Source of the DNA: Hofstenia miamia
Lineage: Eukaryota; Xenacoelomorpha; Acoela; Hofsteniidae
Direction: 5' to 3'
Assembly (NCBI GenBank): GCA_900660155.1
Contig: CABFPE010000097.1
Location: 701,330 to 734,338 of the forward strand
DNA length: 33,009 nucleotides
The translations under genes and the position numbers were made by a program. Position 1 is the first letter of the stretch, and the number at the start of each line of letters is the position of its first letter. Shown piece by piece: positions 10,394-21,716 of the stretch. The notes under the pieces are model-generated. The model was not told the origin of the DNA, made no database searches, and saw only the letters and a program-made list of their open reading frames with translations.

Positions 10394-10860
10394 TCAGTTG
10401 ACAAAAAATTTTTTTCTATGAAATTCATATTTTAATTTTTGAAAGCAAGTGGTTTGTTATTAGAAATATACTAGACGTTCAATAAAAAATTATTGTCGTT
10501 TTTTGGAATTGTTAAAGAGAACATTTATTGATGTTAAAATTGTGAAAATTTATAATTTTTTGAGCATCATACTTCTATTACAATACGGCAAATAACTATT
10601 GGAAGCATACACAAAAACCTTTATATTTTTAATTAAATTACGTCAAGAAAATAATTTCGTAGTTGGTAGCCATCTAATGGCCAAATAAAGCCATGAAAAT
10701 TTTTTAATGCTGACACAATTTGCTTTTCTTTGACATGTAAATCACCATTTAAATAAATTTTTTATTACCGATAAAATCAAATTATTTACCACATTTATGG
10801 TTAATTTCAATTTTTCTTACAAATTAGGACTTAATTAGAATTTTATTAAACTTAGTTTTT
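10394..10860 (+). promoter_or_regulatory. 3'UTR and downstream flank of gene A with poly(A) signals
   Basis: AATAAA occurs at 10481-10486 and 10684-10689. This flank aligns with 26612-27040 after gene B, including GAAAGCAAGTGGTTTGTTATTA and the CCAAATAAAGCCATGAAAAT block that carries the second AATAAA. The first signal is absent in B at the equivalent place (GTGAAAAATTA), so the 10684 signal is the shared one. B has its own AATAAA close to its stop. Confidence 0.65.
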
Positions 10861-11625
10861 GAATGAATCAATAAACAGTTTTTCAGTTAAAAACTTCTAA
10901 TAATTATCATAAAAAAACACTAAAATGCACGTTATTATTCAGTGTAAAGTGTATGTGCTAGTTCTAATACAACAAATGAATATAAATCATAACAATAGCA
11001 ATATTCCTGTAGAGAAGCTACCCTAAAAAAGTGTTCAAGAAACAAAACTTTCGATGGTTTTAATACATTTGACACGTATTTTAATGTGGGCACTAGCACG
11101 ACATGTGTACGAAATTTTCTATAATAATTACGGCTTCAACTCTGAATATATGTGCACTATAAAGTTTGAACATGAATGCAACTAATTTTCTTTTGATTAA
11201 ATAGATAAAAAGTAAAACAATTTTAGTTTCACTTGTAAAAATATTTTATTTTGTTAGTGACTCTTTCCAACGGTATATGATGCAGCGGGCCTTGAAATAT
11301 TATTTATTCTTTCAGAATTTAGTCCGTGTGAAAAAATGACGTCATAATTTCATTAAGTCTCTAAAAATTCACACAAGTCATGCAGTTACAGTTAAATAGC
11401 ATTTATATTGTACAAGGGACAGATTTTGAAAGATGAGGAAAAATTCATCTACAGAAGTTTTTTATAGCAGTATCTGAGTATTGGAGCAAAAGGAAATAGC
11501 AGTCAGCTGAAGAGTGAAGACATTTCTTAATCAAAAGACAAGAGCGATCTACATGTATATATATAACGCCATAATGCCAAACATTGAGCCTTCATCGGTT
11601 AGGTCAAACCTGGGGGGCTAGGAGT

Positions 11626-11755
11626 CCCCCTTCTGTTTTTTAAAGACCAAAGTTTTTCGTGTAATTTTGTTAAGTTTTTTATTTAGGAAGCCCCCTTCTG
11701 TTTTTTAAAGACCACAGTTTTTCGTGTAATTTTGTTAAGTTTTTTATTTTTTCAT
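11626..11755. repeat. Tandem duplication, 65-bp unit, two copies
   Basis: Units 11626-11690 and 11691-11755 both start CCCCCTTCTGTTTTTTAAAG and continue through AGTTTTTCGTGTAATTTTG; I count one substitution (ACCAAAG against ACCACAG) in the main block. A recent local duplication. Confidence 0.9.
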
Positions 11756-12212
11756 CACTTTAGTGCATTGCAAAGCCAATTATTACACAATTATGACTAT
11801 AATCACTACTTTAAGAAAACTTCCAAGATATTATGTAGTAATCATTGATTTACAGTAACGCTATGCGAAAGACTCATTAAATATTCAGTTATGTAAATAT
11901 GTAATTAGAGATAAACTTAATGCTAGCTTGTGAACTACTAGTGTTGTAAATCTATTCTAGTCACTTGGTTTTTTAGAGTCTTACACAGGTCACAATGTTG
12001 CTCTTTTAGGACGTCAATTCAAAGCCGCAATTAAACTTCATTTGAGCCTAATAAATGATCAATTTAAGACTATAGGAAAAAATGAAAACTGATACTAATT
12101 GCACTAGATAAGCGAATTAATACATAAATTAAAAAAATGACCAGTAAGCTCACAATTTAACGAAATTTTATTCAAGAAAACATCAGGCACAGTGTATTAA
12201 TCTCATACAAAA

Positions 12213-12216
<4 letters not shown>

Positions 12217-12246
<30 letters not shown>
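12217..12246. repeat. (TA)n microsatellite
   Basis: TA dinucleotides, followed by a short imperfect ATTATATATAAA extension. Confidence 0.95.
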
Positions 12247-12255
<9 letters not shown>

Positions 12256-13837
12256 AATTCAGTGCATCATATTTCGTATCTTCCTAATTTGGAGTGCAGG
12301 GGGAAATTGAATTCTCAGCTGACGACAATAAGAAATGTTTTCAGTGTTTGATATTACATCATGAAAATAAAACAATTTCTTCAATTTCATGCTAGAGTAT
12401 ACATAATTATAATTATTATCAGTTTCTTAAAAAAATTTCAAAATTAGCACCATGAACATCAAAATTATGCATGTTCCTCTACTACAACAAACGGAATATT
12501 TATAACGAAAAATCTATTGATAGTCATGCTTGATAAAGTATAGCTCGCATAATTTAATTTCCATGTCACTGTTGCTCTAATTAGAACTAAAAATTTATAA
12601 AATTTAAATTCTAGAAAAAGCGTTTTCCTTGTTTATTGTTGTGTGAATATATTGGGCTGACTTGACATGAAACCCTGTTGGTGTGGGCTGGGAGTAGGCT
12701 CCGAAAATTTAGACCAGCGAAAAGCCTGTAAATGCCCCCATTCTGTCCAGCAACTAGTGTTCCGATTTATTGCAAATTTATTTAAGTCATTTTTATGCGG
12801 TGAAAATATCAATATTTTCTGATGCGTAAGAGATTGGAAACAAAATGCTTACTTGAACTTTAATAAGCATTTAATTGTTTGATTAAATGGCAGGCATATT
12901 TCCGCAGTGTCGCGAAATGGGGCAACGTTTTGCTTTGGGAGTATTAAAATACACCATATAATATTTAACCTAATGGGATTGTGATACATTGAGTTATTCA
13001 AAATAGTTCATGAAAGAGTCTTGTCAATGAAAACTTTGCAGATGTATGTGAAAAACTACCGCTTAACTAATCCCAATGACAAGTATGCAGGAGTAATTTA
13101 TGCACGTATAAAAATAAGAATTTATGGCTCCTAAAATATGATAGTTAACCCGGATAAATTCAAACAGGAAAAATAAAGAAATCCAAACAGGGCAGTATTA
13201 TTTTTGCCTAAGACTAAGCCCTACTTGTATGTCACTAAATTTTTAAATTACTATAAATGAGATAATTGTAAGCGAAAAATTTCTAAAAGTAAGAGCTGCA
13301 GTACGGATCGAGTGGGGTTTTGGATGGTGCGCATAGAATTGGATTGGACAGTTACATTCCCATAATATATGGTGGGTTTTTTTCGAAATTTACAACATCA
13401 GTAGATAATATTTCTAATTTATATATAATTTTCAGTGTGTGGCGCTTGATTGCTCTCCACAATTAAAAGCAACTAGCTTAGGGAAGCTCAAGATTTGAAC
13501 CTGAGCTTTCGAAGATTTGCGCAAATTGTCTTAGCGAAAATTGATGCTGATTCTGTCTGGTCAAATCATAGTTGAAATTCTGCCAGTCATTCGTCAAACC
13601 TTTCGATAGTTTGACCGACATAATATTTTTGAAATACACTAAGGTGTATGACTATATAGGGTCGTTTACGAAATAGGTTGACCTGAGTAGAAAATTTCAA
13701 ACTTCATGAAATGCTTTCAAAATTTCGTTATAAATAGCTTATGATGATCATATTTTCATAATTTATCAAAAAAAATGTCTTGAAATTTCTAATTTTCTAT
13801 TTTTTTGCCTCAGTTGCTTGTATTGCGATGCAAAAAT

Positions 13838-15450
13838 ATGTCGGACGGAAAATTTCAACTTTATGGTTTTCAAGTTTTCATTTCAGTGTTGAATATTGCT
13901 GTAAAATAGTTCTCATTTGCCGAAAATGTCAATTTTCTTTTTTTAAATCGAGTTTTGGGGTTTTTTTGGAAAAGTGTTCGTAAATTTTCCGTCTGACATA
14001 AAATGTCCACGAAAGTTTTTAACCTTGCCTCACAAAAGATTTTCAGATCTTGAAACTACGCATTCCTATCTCAGTGAGAACCATTTAAGTTAGTTTAATT
14101 TTGTTTTTCTTCATAAGGATAATGTCCGTGGCTTATTCTAATTTTAAAAAAAATTCCGTCTGACATAATTTATAAATTTTGGCCGAATATGCTGATTGAA
14201 ACTGTTTTAATGGCCAAAAGAAGTGTGCCAATGGCCTTAAACGTTATCACGATGATTTGTTTTGATTTTGTGTTTTGTTATTTTTAAAGAACATTGTGAC
14301 AGTGGAACTTCTTCTTTTCGAACATTTTTGTTTTCATTCGAATGTTTTCTTTTTTTCGTCGAACAATTTTGTCGGTGGCTTTGTTAGCGCGGTTGATTTT
14401 GTTCAAGGGTGTGGTTTTGGCGCGAAACTTTTCAGTATTGAAAAAAAATGGCAGGAGAAACAACAACGACGAATGCTGAGCGTTGCAAGAGATATCGTGA
14501 AAAAAATAAAGAAGAGTACCGAATAAACGATGCACTGAGAAAAAAAACAAAAAAGAACCGTTTTAAAGACGCTAGATAAAATAAAAAAAGAAAGATAAGG
14601 AGAGAAAGCTTCTTTCAAAATTAAAAAAAGTCAAGCCAAAAAAAGTCAATCCACACCGTCACCAGCAACATCTGCATTTCAGTCAACAGAAGCAGCATCA
14701 TCGTCGCCTTTTTCCAACTCGGCAGTCAAATCACAGACGGTAAAAAGAGTGGAAAAGTGCCTTCCCCAAAGCCCAAGAAGAAAAACAGAGGTAATAAAAA
14801 TTTTGGCTTCAAAATTCATTGTGAAGGTGAAGTTTGGTGAAAAATCAGGAAGAAAGAAGAATTTGTTATCTGAAGAAGAGTTTTTCAAAACAGCCAGTGA
14901 TAGTGCTCCATATTTTACTCAATTTTATGGAGAAGGAGCTTGTGGCCACCCTGAAAGTGGTACTGACGATAATCATTGTGGTTATTGTGAAACAGAATAT
15001 GTCCTTGGTGAGGAGTGGCTTCAATGTCCGATGTGTGCCATTTGGTTCCATAAAGATTGTTTTTATGAATAGTTTTACATAAAATATGCATAAAAGTTGT
15101 TAAGAGTTTCAATTAAATGTTTATTAGTTTCAATAATTCTGCTAAGTTCTGCTATAACTTATTTTAGGAAAATTTTTGCTTTTTATGTCAGATGGAAAAT
15201 TATTTTAATCTGATCATATCTTGACTTGAGTTATATTTGATAAGCTTATATTATATGAGTATATGTGTTACATGTTATTGCTGCTTTCTAGTTGGTTTTT
15301 GAGCATTATTTCGATGGTTGGTTTTTTTCTAAAATTTTTTCCGTCCGACACAATTCCGTCAACCATACTGTTGCAACAACTTCAATTTAAAAAATATTTT
15401 GTAATTATGAATTTTATGACAGGCTATTGTTCAAGTTTCAAAAATTAAAA
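13838..15450 (+). mobile_element. DNA-transposon-like element, copy 1 (internally deleted)
   Basis: Defined by coding remnants (14448-15072), by a 3' flank (about 15073-15440) homologous to that of copy 2 (17578-17935), and by scattered TTCCGTCYGACAT motifs at 13838-13854 (inverted), 13985-14001, 14154-14168, 15184-15201 (inverted) and 15337-15353. Exact ends, terminal repeats and target duplications were not found, so the limits are approximate. Confidence 0.55.
14448..15072 (+). pseudogene. Transposon-encoded protein, copy 1, broken and internally deleted
   Basis: An ATG at 14448 opens a 43-residue frame (MAGETTTTNAERCKRYREKN...) ending at TAA 14577-14579; a basic, lysine-rich N-terminus. 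Coding similarity to copy 2 continues after the stop through a Ser/Pro/Ala-rich linker and a block ending SEEE at about 14880. It then jumps to the C-terminus, FFKTASDSAPYF..., ending TGA-free to TAG at 15070-15072. Against copy 2 the deletion is about 1370 bp and removes the whole putative catalytic region. The C-terminus is a zinc-binding-like module: HCGYC, then WLQCPMCAIWFHKDC, i.e. C-x2-C ... C-x2-C-x2-WFH-x2-C, like a PHD finger tail. The frame starting at 14749 begins with GTG, so it is not a genuine start. Confidence 0.75.
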
Positions 15451-15598
15451 ATCCTTCAGCATAGACTGATTAGTTTTCATAAAAAACTACTATGAGTAAA
15501 AGTTCATATTTTTGTCTTTCTTATCGATTCCGTCCGACATACTCGGTTTTTGAGCCAAAACTTTTTTTCACTCATTTTCAATCAGTCAAAAAGCTAGG

Positions 15599-15599
15599 N
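15599..15599. other. Ambiguous base (N)
   Basis: The single N lies exactly at the start of homology between the two transposon copies, where copy 2 has lost the ATG seen in copy 1. It may mark an unresolved polymorphism or an assembly join between near-identical repeats. Confidence 0.95.
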
Positions 15600-15603
15600 C
15601 AAG

Positions 15604-17577
15604 CGCAGGAGAAACAACAACGACGAATGCTGAACGTTACAAGAGATATTGAGAAAAAAAATAAACGATGCACTGAGAAAAAAACAAAAAAGAATCGTTT
15701 TAAAGACGCTAGATAATTAAAATACGAAGAACAAAAAAAGAAAGATAGGGAGAGAAAGCGTCTTTCAAAATTAAAAAAAGTCAAGCCACACCGTCACCAG
15801 CAACATCTGCATTTGAGCCAACAGAAGCAGCATCATCGTCGCCTTTTTCCAACTCGGCAGTCAAATCACGGACAGTGAAAAGAGTTGAAAAGTGACTTCC
15901 CCAAAGCCCAAGAAGAAAAACAGAGGTATTAAAAAGTTTGGCTTCAAAATTCAGCGTGAAGGTGAAGGTTTGGCTGAAAAATTCAAGAAGAAAGAGAATT
16001 TTATCTGAAGAAGAACAACAGTGGGTGCTAAATTTCTTAGATCGTGCCGATATATCGTATAAAACACCAGGAAGAAGAGACAATGTATATATTTGTGTTT
16101 TGGAAAAAGTCAAAAAATATGCTCAAAAACGATACCTCCTATGAAAAATCAGGGACATTTTCAACATCATTAATGGATCGAAAATAATGGAAAATGTTGA
16201 AACCTTTGAATCCAAATTTGGAAAAAAAGATTACATTCCGTCACTTTACGACATGTTCAAGAAAAATAAGCAATATATTTTTAATAAGAAGATTCCTCAA
16301 TGGTGTGAAAATGCCACGTTTTTGGTGAATGGTATGAATAAGAAACTTTTTCCTGAATGTCGCCTTCCTGAAACAGTTAACGAGCTGGTGGCAAAGTTTT
16401 CTTGCTCAACAGATGATGAAAACTGCATGAATACCCGGTGTAATGAATGCAAGTCAACCGGAATAATACTTACCAATTTCAACATTGAATCACAATCTGA
16501 TACTGATGCGTCTTCTGAAGAAGCTGTAGAAGACGAAAGAAACGATTCAGAGGAGTTTGAAAAAGATTATGTGCGGTACTATGAATGGGCTCGAGGCGAC
16601 GACAACAAGCTTATGAAAATAATGTCCAGTAAGAGTGCTGAAAATTCAATTAGGTTGCTTGACACCTCAGTCCAAGTATTGAAAAGGCATCTGTATGTGA
16701 AACGTGTCCAGCATAAATTTTACGACGACTTTAAGAAAAACCTTGGGAAGAACGATCTGCTTGTCCATATTGACTACAGCGAGAGTTATGAAAACAAACA
16801 ACAGCGTGAAATCCAAAGTGCGTACTTTGGTCACATTACATTTAGTATATTTACTGCATGCTGTTACCTTCGCAATAATGAAGATAAAGTGATTTGCGAG
16901 TCTGTAACTATTACAAGCGAGCTACCTGATCATTCCAGAGCTGCTGCAATCACTTCTGTTTTGAAGGTAATTGAGAACATGTGGGAAATTCACCATCACT
17001 TGCTACTTAAGATAAATGCCATGGTGTGGAGTGATGGTTGTGCATCGCAGTTTCGATTGCGGTATGTCCTCAAGTTGTTGGCAGGTATTGATTCGTCAAT
17101 TAACCTGACATGATGCTATAATGACGTCACCATGGGAAAGGGCCCATGGATGGAGTCGGAGGTACCCTGAAGAACAGCATCTACCGAGACGTGATGTCAG
17201 GAAAGTGAAAGCAGTTTGCTGACTATGTCCAAAAGTCAATAAAGGGTTTCACCTCGTTGTATTTGCCTGCCGATGAAGTTATAGCTGAGCCTGTTGTAAT
17301 TGATCTGGCGCCAAAAATTCCAGAAACACTTCAAGTTCACATGATAAAACGACTCTTCAACGATCAAAAAGTGCCGTATTTTGTGTTTTTCAAAACAGCC
17401 AGTGATAATGGTCCATATTTTACTCAATTTTATGGAGAAGTAGCTTGTGGCCACCCTGAAAATGGTACTGACGATAATCATTGTGGTTATTGTGAAACAG
17501 AATACGTCCTTGGTGAGGAGTGGCTTCAATGTCCGATGTGTGCCATTTGGTTCCATAAAGACTGTTTTTATGAATAG
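15604..17577 (+). pseudogene. DDE-transposase-like protein, copy 2, broken by stops and a frameshift
   Basis: No start codon remains at the position matching copy 1. In-frame breaks: TAA 15714-15716, TGA 15893-15895 (TGC in copy 1), TGA 16142-16144, TGA 17111-17113, a frameshift near 17125 and TGA 17206-17208. The longest open piece is 16187-17113 (308 codons). Visible features: Cys-rich CNECKS; an acidic linker; HIDYSESYENKQQREIQSAY with Asp at 16772; WSDGCASQF with Asp at 17033; then GKGPMDGVGGTLKN at about 17131-17172; and the WFHKDC zinc-binding tail ending TAG 17575-17577. The two Asp motifs and the GKGxxDGxGG block look like an RNase-H-fold DDE/D transposase of a family I recall as common in animal genomes (often labelled uncharacterised); I cannot name the superfamily with confidence. 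Confidence 0.75.
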
Positions 17578-17935
17578 TTTTACATAAAATTTTCACAAAA
17601 GTTGTTAAGTTTCAACAACTTCTTTTTAAAAAATATTTGTAATTATGAATTTTAGAAGTATGTTATTTTATTTTTATGACAGGCTGATAATTATTTAATC
17701 CGATAATATTTTGACTTGAGTGATATTTGATAAGCTTATATTACATAAGTATATGTGTTACATGGTATTGCTGCTTTTTAGTTGGTTTTTGAGCATTATT
17801 TCGATGGTTGATTTTTTTGACATTTTTTCCGTCTGACATGGAATTCTAACAACTTCAATTTAAAAAATATTTTGTAATTATGAATTTTAAAAGTATGTTA
17901 TTTTATATTTATGACCTGCTATTGATACATTATCT

Positions 17936-20040
17936 GAAATAACGAATTTCAATAAATTTTCTCACATTACTACATTAATTTAATTTTTTACAATTTTTTT
18001 AGAAAATATTTTTATCTGAACTTCGAGCCTTGATCTAGAGTGAGGCAAATTGGGACATCTTAGTGTCCCAAGCACTTTGACTAACACCAGGTAATATGGT
18101 TTAGAAGCTCAATAGTGCACAACCCCGTTTGTGTATGTTTGACAAACTGTATAGTGCGCTTCCTTTGATTTCATTTGGTTGATTCATCGCTAGTTTAATG
18201 CGATGTTTTTAGCTCAATGTAAAAAGATCCTCTAACTGAATGCATTTAGGGTGTACATGCATAAAAATTAATTTCATAAATGTACTATTCGCGTGCATAG
18301 TTATTTTATATAAGGTTGTGCTGTAAATTTATATCTTAAAAATCAGACAATTATCAACAATGCTGTACACAACTTGGGATCAGAACATTATGGACCTAAC
18401 TTTAACACTAGGCTAATACACAACCTTAGTCAACAAAATTCAAATTTTCTAGTTTTATGTAAGCATTGTTATTAGTGAACATTTTAGAACATGTTAGCAT
18501 TTCCATTGAATACAAAATGGCATGAACCTGCATAGCCATCATAGAGAAATTCAATTTTGTAAAAATATAATATTGAAATTAAATACTCCAATTTAGTGTT
18601 CCCTTGTTAATTATTTAGGTTAGGATATTTCAATTCAAAATCGAGTTGAATTGAACGAATTCGAGTAAAATGATAATTTAATTTTAACTTTATTTGAAAG
18701 GAGCACACTATGTAATAGTTTGGTATTGATCGTTCAGTTTTCAAAAATTTAGAAAGATATATCTAGTAATTACTGATATTTAATTTTAAGCTAAATTTTA
18801 ATTTTTTTGCAAATTCCATTCGAAAATTTCTGTTCGATTTGTAGTCATGAACAGCACATCATATTTAAGTTAAGTGGTTAATTAACAACTGTAAGAAAAG
18901 ATTTATTCTATAATTTCTATTAATGTTTAGATATGAAATCGGAGAGTTTTTGCTACATTTATCCCAAGTAGACATTGCATTGATAAACTTAAATTTAAAC
19001 TTTACAGTACAGTATAGTACAGAAATCATAAAATTATATAACAAAATATCTTGGCATAACTATTTTGCGATATGATAAATAATTAGATTATGTATTAAAT
19101 TTTCTTAGTTTCTCATTATTGACACTAAAATGTTAGAAACATTACTAAATAGGAATCAAGAGAAAAGCCTATAATGCACATAAAACATAGAAAACATTTA
19201 ATTATAATTTTCATTGAAAATTATGCATTTGTTTCAATTTATAGCCTTTACATATAAAATCGTTATTTTCGAAACTCTCAAGAAATTTCAGTTTTTATGG
19301 ACTTTTTTTGAAACTTTAGCTTATTTGCAAATTTTTGCGTCAAAAGTTGTAGACCAGATAAAAGAAAAAAGTCATAGCATTATAGTTTTTTTAAAAAACG
19401 GTCTCTGAGTTACACCTAAAAAATGGGGGGGTCGAATCAGCACCCCCCCTCAGGTAAAATAGGGTTAAACAGAAAAAAAATCTATAATAAATAATAATGA
19501 TGTCATATTGAGATATGCAAGACGAAATTAACATTTTAAGCAGTATTTTAGTGGGGCGGGGTGCGAGAGGACCCCTCATTTTTTTGAAAATGAGATACAT
19601 CTCAATTACCCCTCATTTTTTTGAAAATGAGATACATCTCAATTTTTTATTTTAATTAGTTGCTAGAGGTTCTGGAAATAAACTTCCTCTCAATGGACAA
19701 ATGAATTTCCATATCAATGCAAGAAAGTTTGTTTTCATATTTTTCAGCAACTACATACTTTGACAACAGTGTCATATATGTGTGTCCTCACTTTTTTCTT
19801 TAGAATTACATCCGTGATTTTAAGCACTTTATTTAAGAAACTACCTCTTTCAGGAAAAGACTTAAAAATTCAATACATTTTCTCAATATTTCACTGGTTT
19901 AAAAAAAATTATTCAAACACTTTCTTGAATTGGGATATAACAGTTTCACCAATAACTTATTTTACATTTTAATATCTTATTTAAATAAAGTAATCTACTA
20001 CTATTCTCAATTTAAAGTTTGTAGCGTTTATTTTTATCAA
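17936..20040. other. Gene-poor AT-rich spacer before module copy 2
   Basis: No coding region seen. A repeat-like block at about 19390-19650 holds a G7/C7 inverted pair (about 19424-19447) and a perfect 37-bp tandem duplication (19571-19644). Confidence 0.6.
19571..19644. repeat. Tandem duplication, 37-bp unit, two perfect copies
   Basis: Units 19571-19607 and 19608-19644 both read ACCCCTCATTTTTTTGAAAA then TGAGATACATCTCAATT. Each contains the near-palindrome TGAGAT-AC-ATCTCA, so the pair could form two hairpins. It lies within a GC-richer block with a run GGGGGGGTCGAATCAGCACCCCCC upstream, suggesting part of a dispersed repeat. Confidence 0.9.
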
Positions 20041-20044
20041 AACG

Positions 20045-20254
20045 CTTTCAATTTAAATTTTAAATTATGGTTAAATCTGAACGTTAAATCTAGATTTTAG
20101 TCAAATTATTTATGAACGACAACTATTAGCATATAATTAAAATTTCTTTTAAGATATATTATTTCACCTGCTCTAGAAAATTGCTGCTTTTTTATACCGA
20201 TACTGGTATATTTGCAATTTGTTATTCAGGTAAACAAGCTCCTCAAATATTCAG
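20045..20254 (+). promoter_or_regulatory. Promoter and non-coding first exon of channel gene B (module copy 2)
   Basis: Matches module copy 1: TTTATGAACGAC, CTATTAGCATATAATTAA with TAATTA at 20134-20139, GATATATTATTT, E-box CACCTG 20165-20170, GAAAATTGCTGC, and CTCAAATATTCAG|GTAAGC with exon end at 20254. TAATTA to E-box is 31 bp and E-box to exon end 89 bp. A second donor-like TATTCAG|GTAAAC lies 25 bp upstream (exon end 20229), so two donors are in tandem. The matching acceptor is TTAATAATTATTTAG ending at 24158. Confidence 0.65.
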
Positions 20255-21364
20255 GTAAGCATAACCAATCATTCTTATGAATACTAAGTCAGTAATATCG
20301 AATTTAGTTTTACTTGATCGCAGCCATGATTATATTTTATGTCATCCCATAGCCCATTAACGTGGCATACACTTGTCCCAGCCCAAAAAATAACATTGGG
20401 GTGTGAGAATAAACATCTCAATTGACTGTGACTATAATGAAACTATGACCATAAATTCAAAGTTTGGGGTCAAAGATTTCATACCAATCGACCAATCTAA
20501 TTCGTTAACTAGCTGAGACTGAGATAAAATTCAAAGAAATCAAGATGGGCTGACACCATAAAATCATAGCATATATGCATATATATGTTATATATTAGTG
20601 CTTGCAAGAAACTGAAATTTCGAGTACTCTAATAATTCGATATAAGCTTAAATGGCATTTACTTTAGTCTATAATGTCGAAGAATCCATTAACATTTCAA
20701 TATTTATCTCAAATTGTAGAACTTTCCTATGGATCTACAGAACAATGGAAACTTCCATGGACTTCAGACCAATGAATCTGGATTGGATCTGAAATGCGAT
20801 CCATGGATTTTGTGGATATCTCGAGGATCCAAAATTTTACTTCACTAGTGGGGTTCTTTAGAGTAATTATAAGGAAATTGCTGCAGGAGATGCTATTATT
20901 CACAAAAATACCATTGAAATAGTTTTTTTCAGAGGAAGATCTGTTGTAAATCTCTCAAGTTATCTATTTTCACATCCTAGGGATCAGCAGAATTTGGTTT
21001 CGATAGATGTATGACATTTACTGCAAGATGCTACATGTAGCGCTTAACAAAACACGGCTAATAAACTCACTAAGGAGTTCTTCTCCATTTTCTTTTTACA
21101 AATACAACTCCAAGCATAGGGTAATATAAAGTAAGTTTTTGTGTAAAAAAGGTCTTTTTTAGATTTTATCAATATTTTTGTATTTTGCTAATTAAGTAAC
21201 GCAGGATCAACTTTATTGAATTTTTGTCTAACTCATGTCATGGCGGACAAATATAAGCGTTTTTTGAAAACCTATCAATGTTGAGTTAAAGAGTTCCAAA
21301 TTACATCTTGTTACTAGAGATATGTCATAGATTACATCTTAGACTACTTTAGTGGCCATGGATC

Positions 21365-21380
21365 TATATATATATATATA

Positions 21381-21432
<52 letters not shown>
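21365..21432. repeat. Long (TA)n microsatellite, left of a pair
   Basis: TA dinucleotides with one TCTATATA interruption. The same interrupted pattern recurs at 21706-21755; 273 bp lie between the tracts. Confidence 0.95.
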
Positions 21433-21435
<3 letters not shown>

Positions 21436-21705
21436 GTAAATTTAAGAACGTTTTTTGAAACTTAGCGTTGCTTCATCAGGAAAACATTAAATAATGAGGT
21501 AACATTTTACAAAATTATGTCTATAAAATACGCAAAGCTCAATATTAATTTGTTTTCTATTTAGATGTCCCATAATAAATATTGATTCGGAGTATTTTTT
21601 AATTTCGATGCTGACCTATTATTTTAAAACTTCTTTCTCTAGCTCTATGTTGATGTTGATATATCTATGTTTGACTGTTTGCCTGTTTGCATGTGTCCTT
21701 TTTGG

Positions 21706-21716
21706 ATATATATATA

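Larger units (their letters stand above)
10861..13780. other. Gene-poor AT-rich spacer after gene A
   Basis: No credible coding region. It contains the 65-bp tandem duplication at 11626-11755, a (TA)n tract at 12217-12246, and a GC-richer island near 12655-12760 beginning GGGCTGGGAGTAG (12685-12697), a 13-mer also found at 1568-1580. Confidence 0.6.
13838..17838. repeat. Dispersed TTCCGTCYGACAT motif cluster
   Basis: Copies: 13838-13854 (minus), 13985-14001, 14154-14168, 15184-15201 (minus, CCATCTGACAT), 15337-15353 (ends GACACAA), 15527-15541 and 17825-17838. I saw no other good copy in the window; a weak one, TGACCGACATAAT, lies at about 13614. Dispersed short motifs near transposon ends are often transposase-binding sites; that role is inferred. 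Confidence 0.7.
15527..17935 (+). mobile_element. DNA-transposon-like element, copy 2 (longer)
   Basis: The same element as copy 1 but with the central coding region present. It is flanked by TTCCGTCYGACAT motifs at 15527-15541 and 17825-17838. The 3' flank (GACTTGAGTGATATTTGATAAGC and on) is close to that of copy 1. The sequence just before its first coding bases (15541-15600) does not match copy 1 and contains the only ambiguous base in the window. True ends are not determined. Confidence 0.55.

Noticed and set aside
11560..11630. Short inverted G/C runs (GGGGGG / CCCCC) as a terminator-like hairpin
   Set aside because: Intrinsic terminators are bacterial; here the C-run is part of the 65-bp tandem duplication.
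14284..14618. Phe/Ser-rich minus-strand ORFs over the transposon copies
   Set aside because: They are reverse readings of A-rich coding sequence and have no independent support.
14749..15072. Start of a 107-codon gene at 14749
   Set aside because: The first codon is GTG, not ATG, and the frame is the tail of a longer broken transposon ORF.
15263..15448. 61-codon ORF after transposon copy 1
   Set aside because: Lies in the non-coding 3' flank shared with copy 2, where the frame is not kept.
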